The position numbers and the translations under genes were made by a program. Shown piece after piece: positions 15,935-22,526 of a stretch of DNA of 64,000 nt (its first letter is position 1; every line of letters begins with the position of its first letter). The DNA is taken from NCBI RefSeq assembly GCF_014203365.1, contig NZ_JACHIS010000001.1, positions 3,658,001-3,722,000 on the forward strand, written 5' to 3'. The notes beneath the pieces were generated by a model. It was not told the origin of the DNA. It ran no database searches and was given only the letters and a program-made list of their open reading frames with translations. This DNA is from Actinoalloteichus hymeniacidonis (GTDB lineage Bacteria > Actinomycetota > Actinomycetes > Mycobacteriales > Pseudonocardiaceae).

Positions 15935-16510
15935 GTGACCTGGCCGGCCGACGCCGATGTCGACCTCGATACGACAGATTCGGCTCTCGCAGCGAGTGCC
16001 GGAGATCGTCGTGCCCTGGAACGCTTCATCCGGGCCACCCAGCACGATGTGTGGCGGTTCACCGCGCATCTCGCCGGTACGGCGTCGGCGGACGACCTGA
16101 CCCAGGAGACCTACCTGCGCATGCTGCGCGGGCTATCGAGTTTCCAGGGTAGATGCTCGGCACGGATCTGGTTGCTGTCCATCGCCCGCCGGGTCGTCGT
16201 CGACCAGTATCGCAAGGCGGGCCGCAGGCCGCGTCAGGTGTCGGGTATGGACCTCACCCAGCTCGCGGACGCGACCGCACGGCCGGGCTCGACCTCGGGC
16301 GGCTTCGAGGATGCGGTCGAACTCGATCTGCTGCTGGCCGATCTGGCGCCGCAGCGGCGGGAGGTCCTGGTACTGACCCAGCTGCTCGGGCTGTCCTATG
16401 AGGAGGCTGCGCTGGTGTGTCGCTGCCCCGTCGGCACCATCCGATCCCGAGTCGCCCGTGCCCGCAGCGAACTGATCCGCGCCCTGAACGCCGCACACGA
16501 CGGCGAGTGA
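15935..16510 (+). CDS. ECF sigma factor, SigC-like
   Basis: 191-aa extracytoplasmic-function sigma factor that would direct RNA polymerase to its own promoter set. Region 2 spans LERFIRATQHDVWRFTAHLAG and DDLTQETYLRMLRGLSSFQG. Region 4 is LGLSYEEAALVCRCPVGTIRSRVARARSEL. The wording of region 2 (ALE-FI-ATQ-DVWRF) closely resembles mycobacterial SigC. I choose the GTG at 15935 because the distance to region 2 then equals that of SigC and a TAATCT box lies 8 nt upstream; an ATG at 15908 is the alternative. It diverges from the zf-HC2 anti-sigma gene and is followed by a secreted GH5 gene with its own promoter. Confidence 0.88.
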   Translation: MTWPADADVDLDTTDSALAASAGDRRALERFIRATQHDVWRFTAHLAGTASADDLTQETYLRMLRGLSSFQGRCSARIWLLSIARRVVVDQYRKAGRRPRQVSGMDLTQLADATARPGSTSGGFEDAVELDLLLADLAPQRREVLVLTQLLGLSYEEAALVCRCPVGTIRSRVARARSELIRALNAAHDGE

Positions 16511-16537
16511 GCCGAACAGCACGCAGGCGCCGGGGCA

Positions 16538-16566
16538 TTGTGTGCCCGATCACCGTCCATTAGTCT
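16538..16566 (+). promoter_or_regulatory. Promoter of GH5 gene (TTGTGT-N17-TAGTCT)
   Basis: A -35 TTGTGT (16538-16543) and a -10 TAGTCT (16561-16566) are separated by exactly 17 bp. Transcription would begin near 16573, leaving a leader of about 105 nt before the GH5 start. Confidence 0.55.
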
Positions 16567-16678
16567 CGAATCGCCGCCACAGGAAGCCGGGTCCTGTCGT
16601 CGCCGGCGTGCTGTCCTCGGTCCGCCCGACGCTTCCCCGCTCGCGGGTTCACTCCCGGATCCTTCCCTGAGGTAGGTC

Positions 16679-17680
16679 ATGAGAAGACGACTCGTATCCC
16701 TCGGCACGGCCGTGTGTGCGCTGCTCCTCGCGCTCTTCGTCGTCCCCACCGCGCACGCCGAAACCGGCTTCCACATCGAGAACGGCAGACTGCACGAGTC
16801 CAACGGCTCGGAATTCGTCATGCGGGGGGTCAACCACCCCCATTCCTGGTTCACCAACGAGACGCCCCAGTCGCTGGCCGACATCAAATCGCTGGGCGCC
16901 AACACCGTGCGCGTCGTCCTGAGCAGCGGCGATCAATGGACCGAGAACGATGCCGCCGACGTCGCCGAGGTCATCGGCCAATGCAAGGCCAACCGGCTGA
17001 TCTGCGTGTTGGAGGTACACGACACCACCGGTTACGGCGAGCAGCCCACTGCGGTCAGTCTGGACCGAGCGGTGGACTACTGGCTGCGAATCCAGAGCGC
17101 ATTGGTCGGTCAGGAGGACTACGTCCTGGTCAACATCGGCAACGAGCCCTTCGGCAACAACAACTACACCGGTTGGGGCGCCGACACCTCGGCCGCCATC
17201 GGCAGGCTGCGGGCCGCGGGCTTCGATCACACCCTGGTCGTCGACGCGCCGAACTGGGGACAGGACTGGTCGGGGACCATGCGCAGCCAGGCTGCGGGCG
17301 TGTTCGCCTCCGATCCCGATGCCAACACCCTGTTCTCGATCCACATGTACGGCGTCTACGACAACGCCACCGCCGTCAGTGATTACCTCGAGTACTTCGT
17401 CGACCAGGGCCTGCCCATCATGGTCGGCGAGTTCGGCCACGATCACTCCGACGGCAATCCCGACGAGGACGCCATCCTCGCGACCACCGAGTCGCTGGGC
17501 CTCGGCTATCTCGGCTGGTCGTGGAGCGGCAACAGCGGCGGCGTCGACTACCTGGACATGGTCGAGAACTTCGACCTGAACAGCCTGACGTCCTGGGGCG
17601 AGCGCATCTTCCACGGTGAGAACGGAATCGCCGAGACCGCCGAGGAGGCAGCCGTCTTCGGTGGCGGTGCGGCCGACTGA
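16679..17680 (+). CDS. Secreted glycoside hydrolase family 5 (mannanase-like)
   Basis: 333-aa secreted enzyme with a signal peptide (MRRR, hydrophobic core, likely cut after AHA at residue 27) and a GH5 TIM barrel. FVMRGVNHPHSWF begins the barrel. The acid/base Glu lies in VLVNIGNEPFGN (E156) and the nucleophile Glu in LPIMVGEFGHD (E251). The spacing and the HDTTGYG and SWSGNSGG blocks resemble bacterial endo-beta-1,4-mannanases of GH5 subfamily 8. There is no carbohydrate-binding module; the tail after the barrel is short and acidic. The ATG follows TGAGGT. A promoter-like pair lies upstream, independent of the sigma gene before it. Confidence 0.88.
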   Translation: MRRRLVSLGTAVCALLLALFVVPTAHAETGFHIENGRLHESNGSEFVMRGVNHPHSWFTNETPQSLADIKSLGANTVRVVLSSGDQWTENDAADVAEVIGQCKANRLICVLEVHDTTGYGEQPTAVSLDRAVDYWLRIQSALVGQEDYVLVNIGNEPFGNNNYTGWGADTSAAIGRLRAAGFDHTLVVDAPNWGQDWSGTMRSQAAGVFASDPDANTLFSIHMYGVYDNATAVSDYLEYFVDQGLPIMVGEFGHDHSDGNPDEDAILATTESLGLGYLGWSWSGNSGGVDYLDMVENFDLNSLTSWGERIFHGENGIAETAEEAAVFGGGAAD

Positions 17681-17983
17681 TCGACCGATCACGGCTCGGA
17701 GTCCGAGACGGGACGTCCACGGTGTACTGCGCCGACTCGGTATGCGTCGGCGTCCCGTCGCGGGCTCGGGTACGGTTCGTCGGCGGTTGTCCAGACAGCA
17801 CCGCGCGATGTCCAGCCGTTGGGAGTCGTTGACACTCCTCGGGGCGCTTGGTGCGATCGATGATGTGGTCGCCACCGTGCTCACGCGCCGCCGTCATGTG
17901 GACTACGTCCGCGTGACCACCCAATCCTGTGCGAGATCCGGTCCTGGCTCCTGTTCGGCACCGGCCCCCTCGTGAGGAAGCCC
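17681..17983 (+). promoter_or_regulatory. Intergenic region with candidate promoter
   Basis: No gene is supported. A perfect -35 TTGACA (17829-17834) lies 17 bp before TGCGAT (17852-17857), a weak -10. It could drive the winged-helix regulator gene about 125 bp downstream. Confidence 0.4.
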
Positions 17984-18586
17984 ATGGCACAACCGTTCTC
18001 GCCGCCCCCGACCACCATCCGAGCACCCGAAGATCCGATGGACGACGCGGCCGTGACCGTCACCTTGAGCACCGACGATCACGACCCGGCGAGCCTCGCG
18101 GGCCGGCTGGTCGAGATCATCGGCACGGTGTTGGACCCGCAGTCGGTCACGGTGACCGTTCGCGGCGCCTCACTACGATCCGCCGCCCCACGACCGCGCC
18201 CCGCCGGTGCGACGGCGCCACCCAGACACATGGTGCCGGTCGGTTCCGGGTCGGTTCCGGTGCTGATCGACGTTCCCTCCCGGCGCGTCGTCTGCCGTGG
18301 ACTGCCGATCGAGCTGACCCGCCTGGAGTTCGACCTGCTGCTGTTCCTCTGCGAGCACCGAGACCGGGTACATCGCAGGACATCGCTGATCAATCGACTC
18401 TGGGGTGCCAGCCACGAGCCGCCGGGCAATCGCACGGTGGACGTGCACATCCGCCGGATCCGCGCGAAGCTCGGCGACGAGGCCGAGGTGATCAGCACCG
18501 TCCGTGGGATCGGGTACCGGGTGGACGTCGACGCCGAGGTGATCGTCCGATATCACTCGCCGCCTGCCCCGGCACACCGGCCGTAG
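17984..18586 (+). CDS. Winged-helix regulator, OmpR/PhoB type without receiver
   Basis: 200-aa protein whose C-terminal half is an OmpR/PhoB DNA-binding domain: LPIELTRLEFDLLLFLCEHRDRVHRRTSLINRLWG, then RTVDVHIRRIRAKLGDEAEVISTVRGIGYRVD. The N-terminal 90 residues are not a receiver domain: they lack the Asp pocket and look like a short beta-alpha piece followed by a Pro/Arg-rich linker. No histidine kinase is adjacent. Receiver-less regulators of this kind in actinobacteria bind DNA without phosphorylation. The ATG at 17984 sits 4 nt after GAGGAA, which is close; the in-frame GTG at 17972 is possible. Confidence 0.82.
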   Translation: MAQPFSPPPTTIRAPEDPMDDAAVTVTLSTDDHDPASLAGRLVEIIGTVLDPQSVTVTVRGASLRSAAPRPRPAGATAPPRHMVPVGSGSVPVLIDVPSRRVVCRGLPIELTRLEFDLLLFLCEHRDRVHRRTSLINRLWGASHEPPGNRTVDVHIRRIRAKLGDEAEVISTVRGIGYRVDVDAEVIVRYHSPPAPAHRP

Positions 18587-18601
18587 GCCGAATGCGGCGG
18601 A

Positions 18602-19231
18602 TCAGTCCTCGTCGTCGTCGTCGGTCCAGCGGCGCCGCTTCTTCTTGGGATGCCGGATGACGTCGTCGCCGAGTAGCGAGAAGCTCTTGATCCGCACCAC
18701 GGGCGAGTTCGGCAGCACCGCGCTCTCGTCGACCTTGACCGTGGAGTCACCCAGCAGCCGGAAGCCCTTCGAGTGCTCTACCCGGACTCCCTTGGGCACG
18801 ATGATCTCGTAATCGCCGAGGACCCCGAACAGGGTGATCTCGACCTCCGGGCCGCCTAGTTCGGCATTGCTGAGGTCGATCTTGTTGTCTCCGAGGACGG
18901 AGAAGAATCCCATCCGACGGTGCACCCGCCACCGGCCGCTGACCTTGTTGTCGCCCAGCAGGGCCAGTTTCCACTTCCGCTTCGCAGAAGGGTCCTTCTC
19001 GACCTTGGCAGGCGCCGCATCGGCCGATCGATCCGCCGCGACCGGCAGGTCCGTGACCAGTTTCTCCAGCTGTCCCCTGGTGTCCGCCGCGTAGGCGAGC
19101 CCGACGCGTTCGGTGAACTCCTCCAGGGTCAACCGTCCCTCGCCGACCGCCTGGTTCAGCAGGGTGGCGGTCTGGTCGCGCTCGGCATCGGAGACACGGA
19201 CCTCTGGTCGGCGATCGGGTTGCTCGGTCAC
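18602..19231 (-). CDS. DUF1707 protein, LGDN-type repeats
   Basis: 209-aa protein with an N-terminal DUF1707 (SHOCT-like) domain, RPEVRVSDAERDQTATLLNQAVGEGRLTLEEFTERVGLAYAA in consecutive order, then a linker and a C-terminal beta-rich domain resembling the LiaF/DUF2154 cell-wall-stress fold. The C-terminal half shows five turns, LLGDN, VLGDN, VLGDY, LLGDS and LLGDD, at regular spacing, as in a beta-helix. It is a paralogue of the gene just upstream, where the same turns read MGG. The GTG at 19231 is chosen because TAGGAT ends 7 nt before it, as in the paralogue; an ATG at 19240 is the alternative. The function is unknown; a role in envelope stress is inferred from the family. Confidence 0.82.
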   Translation of the reverse strand: MTEQPDRRPEVRVSDAERDQTATLLNQAVGEGRLTLEEFTERVGLAYAADTRGQLEKLVTDLPVAADRSADAAPAKVEKDPSAKRKWKLALLGDNKVSGRWRVHRRMGFFSVLGDNKIDLSNAELGGPEVEITLFGVLGDYEIIVPKGVRVEHSKGFRLLGDSTVKVDESAVLPNSPVVRIKSFSLLGDDVIRHPKKKRRRWTDDDDED

Positions 19232-19238
19232 GTAAGCC

Positions 19239-19244
19239 ATCCTA
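19239..19244 (-). promoter_or_regulatory. -10 box (TAGGAT), leaderless start of DUF1707 gene
   Basis: TAGGAT read on the minus strand ends 7 nt before GTG at 19231. The paralogue at 19992 has the same arrangement with TAGGGT and 8 nt. Confidence 0.55.
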
Positions 19245-19350
19245 TGGGGTGAGCGATCTTCGATCGGCAGCCCGGGAGCGACGACTGATCGACCGTCGCC
19301 CACCGACGCGGCCTGCACGGTGCGGACCGGACCGATAGGGCCGCGCTCGG

Positions 19351-19992
19351 TCAGTCCTCCAGTGCGCGGCGACGCTTGCGCTTCTTGCGCTTCGGGTTCT
19401 TGATCTCTTGCCCGCCCATGAAGTTGTACGTACGGATCCGCACGACCGGCGCGTTGGGCAGCACCTCGTCCTGATCGATCTTGACATCGTCGCCGCCCAT
19501 CAGGTTGAAGCCGCCCACATGCTCGACCCGGACGCCTCGGGGAACGATCACGGTGTGACCGCCCATGATGCCGATCAGCACCAGCTCAACCTCCGGTGCA
19601 TCCAGCTCGGCATCGCAGAGGTTGATGTCGCTGCCGCCCATGAATCCGAAGAAGCCCATCTTGCGACGGACTCGCCAGCGGCCCTTGAGGTCGCTGCCAC
19701 CCATGATCGCCAGGTCCCACTTCCGGCGGTCCGCGTCACCAGCGTCGTCGGAACGCACCACCACGCCCTGCGAGGCATCCGGGGTCGCCACGTCCCGAGC
19801 GACCGGCAGGTCGGCGACCAGCTGGTCCAGTTCACGCCGAGTGGTCGCCTCATAGACCAGGCCCACCCGTTCGGTGAACTCGTCGAGGCTGATCCGTCCC
19901 TCCCCGACCGCTTGGTTCAGCAGTGTGGCGATCTCATTGCGTTCGACATCGGAGGCACGGACCTCCGGTCTGCGGTCCGGTTGTTCCGTCAC
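19351..19992 (-). CDS. DUF1707 protein, MGGS-type repeats
   Basis: 213-aa paralogue of the downstream gene, with the same DUF1707 start (VTEQPDRRPEVRASDVERNE) and a C-terminal beta-rich domain. Here the five turns read IMGGS, FMGGS, IMGGH, LMGGD and FMGGQ, replacing LGD at every position. The tail is Lys/Arg-rich (KNPKRKKRKRRRALED), as in the paralogue. The GTG at 19992 is chosen because TAGGGT lies 8 nt upstream; a GTG at 19998 is also in frame. The two genes lie in tandem, 119 bp apart, and each has its own promoter box. The function is unknown. Confidence 0.82.
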   Translation of the reverse strand: MTEQPDRRPEVRASDVERNEIATLLNQAVGEGRISLDEFTERVGLVYEATTRRELDQLVADLPVARDVATPDASQGVVVRSDDAGDADRRKWDLAIMGGSDLKGRWRVRRKMGFFGFMGGSDINLCDAELDAPEVELVLIGIMGGHTVIVPRGVRVEHVGGFNLMGGDDVKIDQDEVLPNAPVVRIRTYNFMGGQEIKNPKRKKRKRRRALED

Positions 19993-20000
19993 GCTCACAC

Positions 20001-20006
20001 ACCCTA
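20001..20006 (-). promoter_or_regulatory. -10 box (TAGGGT), leaderless start of DUF1707 paralogue
   Basis: TAGGGT on the minus strand ends 8 nt before the GTG at 19992; TTCAAC about 16 bp further upstream could be a weak -35. Confidence 0.5.
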
Positions 20007-20074
20007 ATGGGATCGGGTATCGGTTGAAGCAGGTATGACCTCAACGAACCGCGCAGACCATCGCCCACCGTCGA

Positions 20075-21706
20075 TCAGCCGACAGGCAGCAGACCCTCCG
20101 GGTCGTGGATCGCCCGACCACGCAGCACCGTCGCCCGACACACCGGCAGGTCGACATCCGGCTGGAGATTCGGAAGCCGAGGAACCCTGGACCGGGGGTC
20201 GGTGGACCACCGGGCGATCCGGTTGTCGGCTGCCGGTGCGACCAGCTCGCCTGCCGTCCAGATCGCGTAGGTCGCCGAGGCACCAGGGACCAGCGATCCG
20301 GTCAACTCGTCGGAGGCGCCGGAGGCACGCCAGCCGCCTCGGGTGTGCGCGGTGAACGCGGCCCGGGGCGAGATCCCCGCGCCGGGGGTTCGGTGGTGCA
20401 CCGCAGCGCGAACCGCGGCCCAGGGGCCGATCGGGGTCACCGGGGCGTCGGAACCGAAGGCCAGCGACACGCCTGCCGAGGCGAGGGTGGCGAAGGGATT
20501 GAGCCCGATCCCCCTGGTCGCGCCCAGACGATCGACGTACATCCCGTCCGGCCCGCCCCACAATGCATCGAACATCGGCTGCACGGAGGCGATGACTCCC
20601 CACCGGGACAGGGCGGCGGCCTGCTCGGCGTCGACCATCTCCAGGTGTTCCAGTCGATGTCCACGCACGGTCAGCGCCTGAAGCCCGACCACGGCCTCGG
20701 CACGACGGAAACCCTCGATGACCTCGGCGGTGGCCCTGTCGCCGATGACGTGGAATCCCGCCTGCATGCCATGTCGAGTGCATTCCACGAGGTGGTCGGC
20801 GATCTGGGTCGAGTCCAGGTAGGCGGCGCCGCTGGTGTCGGGGGCGTCCGTGTAGGGCTCGGTCAGCAGAGCGGTTCGGGAGCCGAGCGCACCGTCGACG
20901 AACAGATCGCCCGCCAACCCCGCCACCCGCAACCGTCGGGCGACGCCGGCCGAGGCGAGTTCACCCCAGTACGCGGTCACCTCGGGCAGATCCTCGGTGC
21001 CCGCGAGGACGAGTAGATCGGTGAGGTCCTGGGGGTCGGAGATGTCCGGGCCTGCGCACTCGTGCACGGCGGCGATCCCCTGCGCGGCGGCATGCCGCAG
21101 GAATCCGTGTTGGGCCCGACGACGCTGAGCCGCGTCGATGCTGTTCCTGGCCACCGCTCGTACCGCGTGATGGGCCTGGGCGGTCAAGGGGCCGTCGGGG
21201 TGGAAACCGGGCGCGGTGCGCGCCTCGGGCGCCTGATCGAGCAGTGCGCTGGACACCAGGGCCGAATGCACGTCGATCCGAGACAGGTACACCGGATTGC
21301 CCGCCGCGACCGCGTCGATCTCGGCTCGCGTCGGCGGCCTGCCCTCCGGCCAACGGCTCTCGTCCCAACCGTGGCCCCAGATGATCGTCCTCGGGTTGGC
21401 GGTGGCGTGCTCCCGCAGCAGGCGCAGACAGTCGGCGAGGGTGCGACAGTCGGTCAGGTCCAACCCCTCGAGCAGCAGACCGGCCGAGGTGCTGTGGACG
21501 TGGGCATCGACGAAGGCCGGTGCGACGAAGGCGCCGTCGAGGTCGACGATCGTGCTCTGACCACCGAAGAGCGCATCCCCAGCCGCATCCTGGCCGATCC
21601 AGACGACCACCCCGTCGGTGACCGCCATGGCGGTCGCGTCCTGGCTGGCGGGCGAATGGATTCGACCGCCTCTCAACAGCGTCGTCCGGTGCTCAGTGGT
21701 CGTCAC
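20075..21706 (-). CDS. Amidohydrolase, YtcJ-like
   Basis: 543-aa metal-dependent hydrolase of the amidohydrolase superfamily, YtcJ group. The first metal motif is FVDAHVHS (His-X-His). A middle segment reads GFHVIGDRATAEVIEGF, GHRLEH supplies further His ligands, and the closing metal Asp lies in AFGSDAPV. The N- and C-terminal strands form the usual composite beta sandwich (TTLLRGGRIHSP and ATVLRGRAIHDP). Substrates of this group vary and none can be assigned. The GTG at 21706 is used; the frame stays open to a GTG at 21736 and neither has a clear ribosome site. It overlaps nothing and lies 49 bp after the FxsA gene on the same strand. Confidence 0.87.
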   Translation of the reverse strand: MTTTEHRTTLLRGGRIHSPASQDATAMAVTDGVVVWIGQDAAGDALFGGQSTIVDLDGAFVAPAFVDAHVHSTSAGLLLEGLDLTDCRTLADCLRLLREHATANPRTIIWGHGWDESRWPEGRPPTRAEIDAVAAGNPVYLSRIDVHSALVSSALLDQAPEARTAPGFHPDGPLTAQAHHAVRAVARNSIDAAQRRRAQHGFLRHAAAQGIAAVHECAGPDISDPQDLTDLLVLAGTEDLPEVTAYWGELASAGVARRLRVAGLAGDLFVDGALGSRTALLTEPYTDAPDTSGAAYLDSTQIADHLVECTRHGMQAGFHVIGDRATAEVIEGFRRAEAVVGLQALTVRGHRLEHLEMVDAEQAAALSRWGVIASVQPMFDALWGGPDGMYVDRLGATRGIGLNPFATLASAGVSLAFGSDAPVTPIGPWAAVRAAVHHRTPGAGISPRAAFTAHTRGGWRASGASDELTGSLVPGASATYAIWTAGELVAPAADNRIARWSTDPRSRVPRLPNLQPDVDLPVCRATVLRGRAIHDPEGLLPVG

Positions 21707-21755
21707 AATGCAGCAGTCTGCCCGGCTGGCGGACACAAGCCGACTCGGTGTGAGG

Positions 21756-22307
21756 TCAATCGCGATCGGTCGGGGGTAACGGGCGTTCGGAGGAACCGGA
21801 CGTCGAGCCGGTCCGATCGGTCTCCGACGTCGACGAGTGCGGTTCGACGTTCTCCGAGATCACCTCGCCGTCGATCACCTCGCCCTCCACGACGGACCCG
21901 CCTGCGGGTGCACCCCGATGCGGGGCACCCGCCGGGCCGGGGACGAACCCACCCGCACCGGGCTGGGTGACGAAACGATTGCTGCGGCGCAGCCTGTCGG
22001 CGACGAGACGCTTGCTGACCGGGATCATCAGCAGCAGACCGGAGAAGGTGGTGACCAGCCCGGGGATCAGGAACAACAGCGCCACCACGATGCCGATCGG
22101 GTCGGGGGAGTCCGTTGCGATCCTGCGGGTCCGCATCGTCTCCTGCACCGCGGCCATCGCCTTGCTTCCCTCCCTGCGGAGCAGGTAAGCGCCCAGGACG
22201 CTGCCACCGACGACCAACAGGATGGTGGGCAGCACGCCGATGAGGTTGCCGACCACGATGAGGGCGGTGATCTCGAGGATCAGGAAGAGCAGGGGAAACA
22301 AGGGCAC
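21756..22307 (-). CDS. fxsA: FxsA family membrane protein
   Basis: 183-aa cytoplasmic-membrane protein of the FxsA family. The N-terminal LFPLLFLILEITALIVVGNLIGVLPTILLVVGGSVLGAYLLRREG pattern (split over several segments) gives two helices, and IGIVVALLFLIPGLVTTFSGLLLMIP gives a third. The C-terminal third is polar and acidic (EGEVIDGEVISENVEP) and likely disordered. E. coli FxsA affects phage T7 exclusion; the actinobacterial role is unknown. The GTG at 22307 is chosen because GAGGGAG precedes it. A TTGACA at 22350-22355 on the minus strand could be the -35 of its promoter, although no clear -10 follows. Confidence 0.86.
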   Translation of the reverse strand: MPLFPLLFLILEITALIVVGNLIGVLPTILLVVGGSVLGAYLLRREGSKAMAAVQETMRTRRIATDSPDPIGIVVALLFLIPGLVTTFSGLLLMIPVSKRLVADRLRRSNRFVTQPGAGGFVPGPAGAPHRGAPAGGSVVEGEVIDGEVISENVEPHSSTSETDRTGSTSGSSERPLPPTDRD

Positions 22308-22460
22308 GGTGGGCGGCTCCCTCGGCAGTCGGGCATTGAGGTCGTACCGTGTCAACGACGGGACGGTGGCGTTTGCTCCCGCCGGCGGACGCCGATCGTA
22401 GTACGCCCACCCAGACCGTGGTGTACATCACATCCAAGGGGCGTGGTGTAGGCGCATGTT

Positions 22461-22487
22461 GCCGAATCATGTCAGTTTCGCCGAATC
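22461..22487. repeat. Direct repeat GCCGAATC x2 upstream of ABC operon
   Basis: GCCGAATC occurs at 22461-22468 and 22480-22487, 19 bp apart (about two helical turns), 40 bp before the permease start. It may be a regulator site; two short copies could also be chance. Confidence 0.35.
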
Positions 22488-22526
22488 GCTAGTGGCGCAT
22501 TTCACCATCCGGCACCCTCTCGTGGT

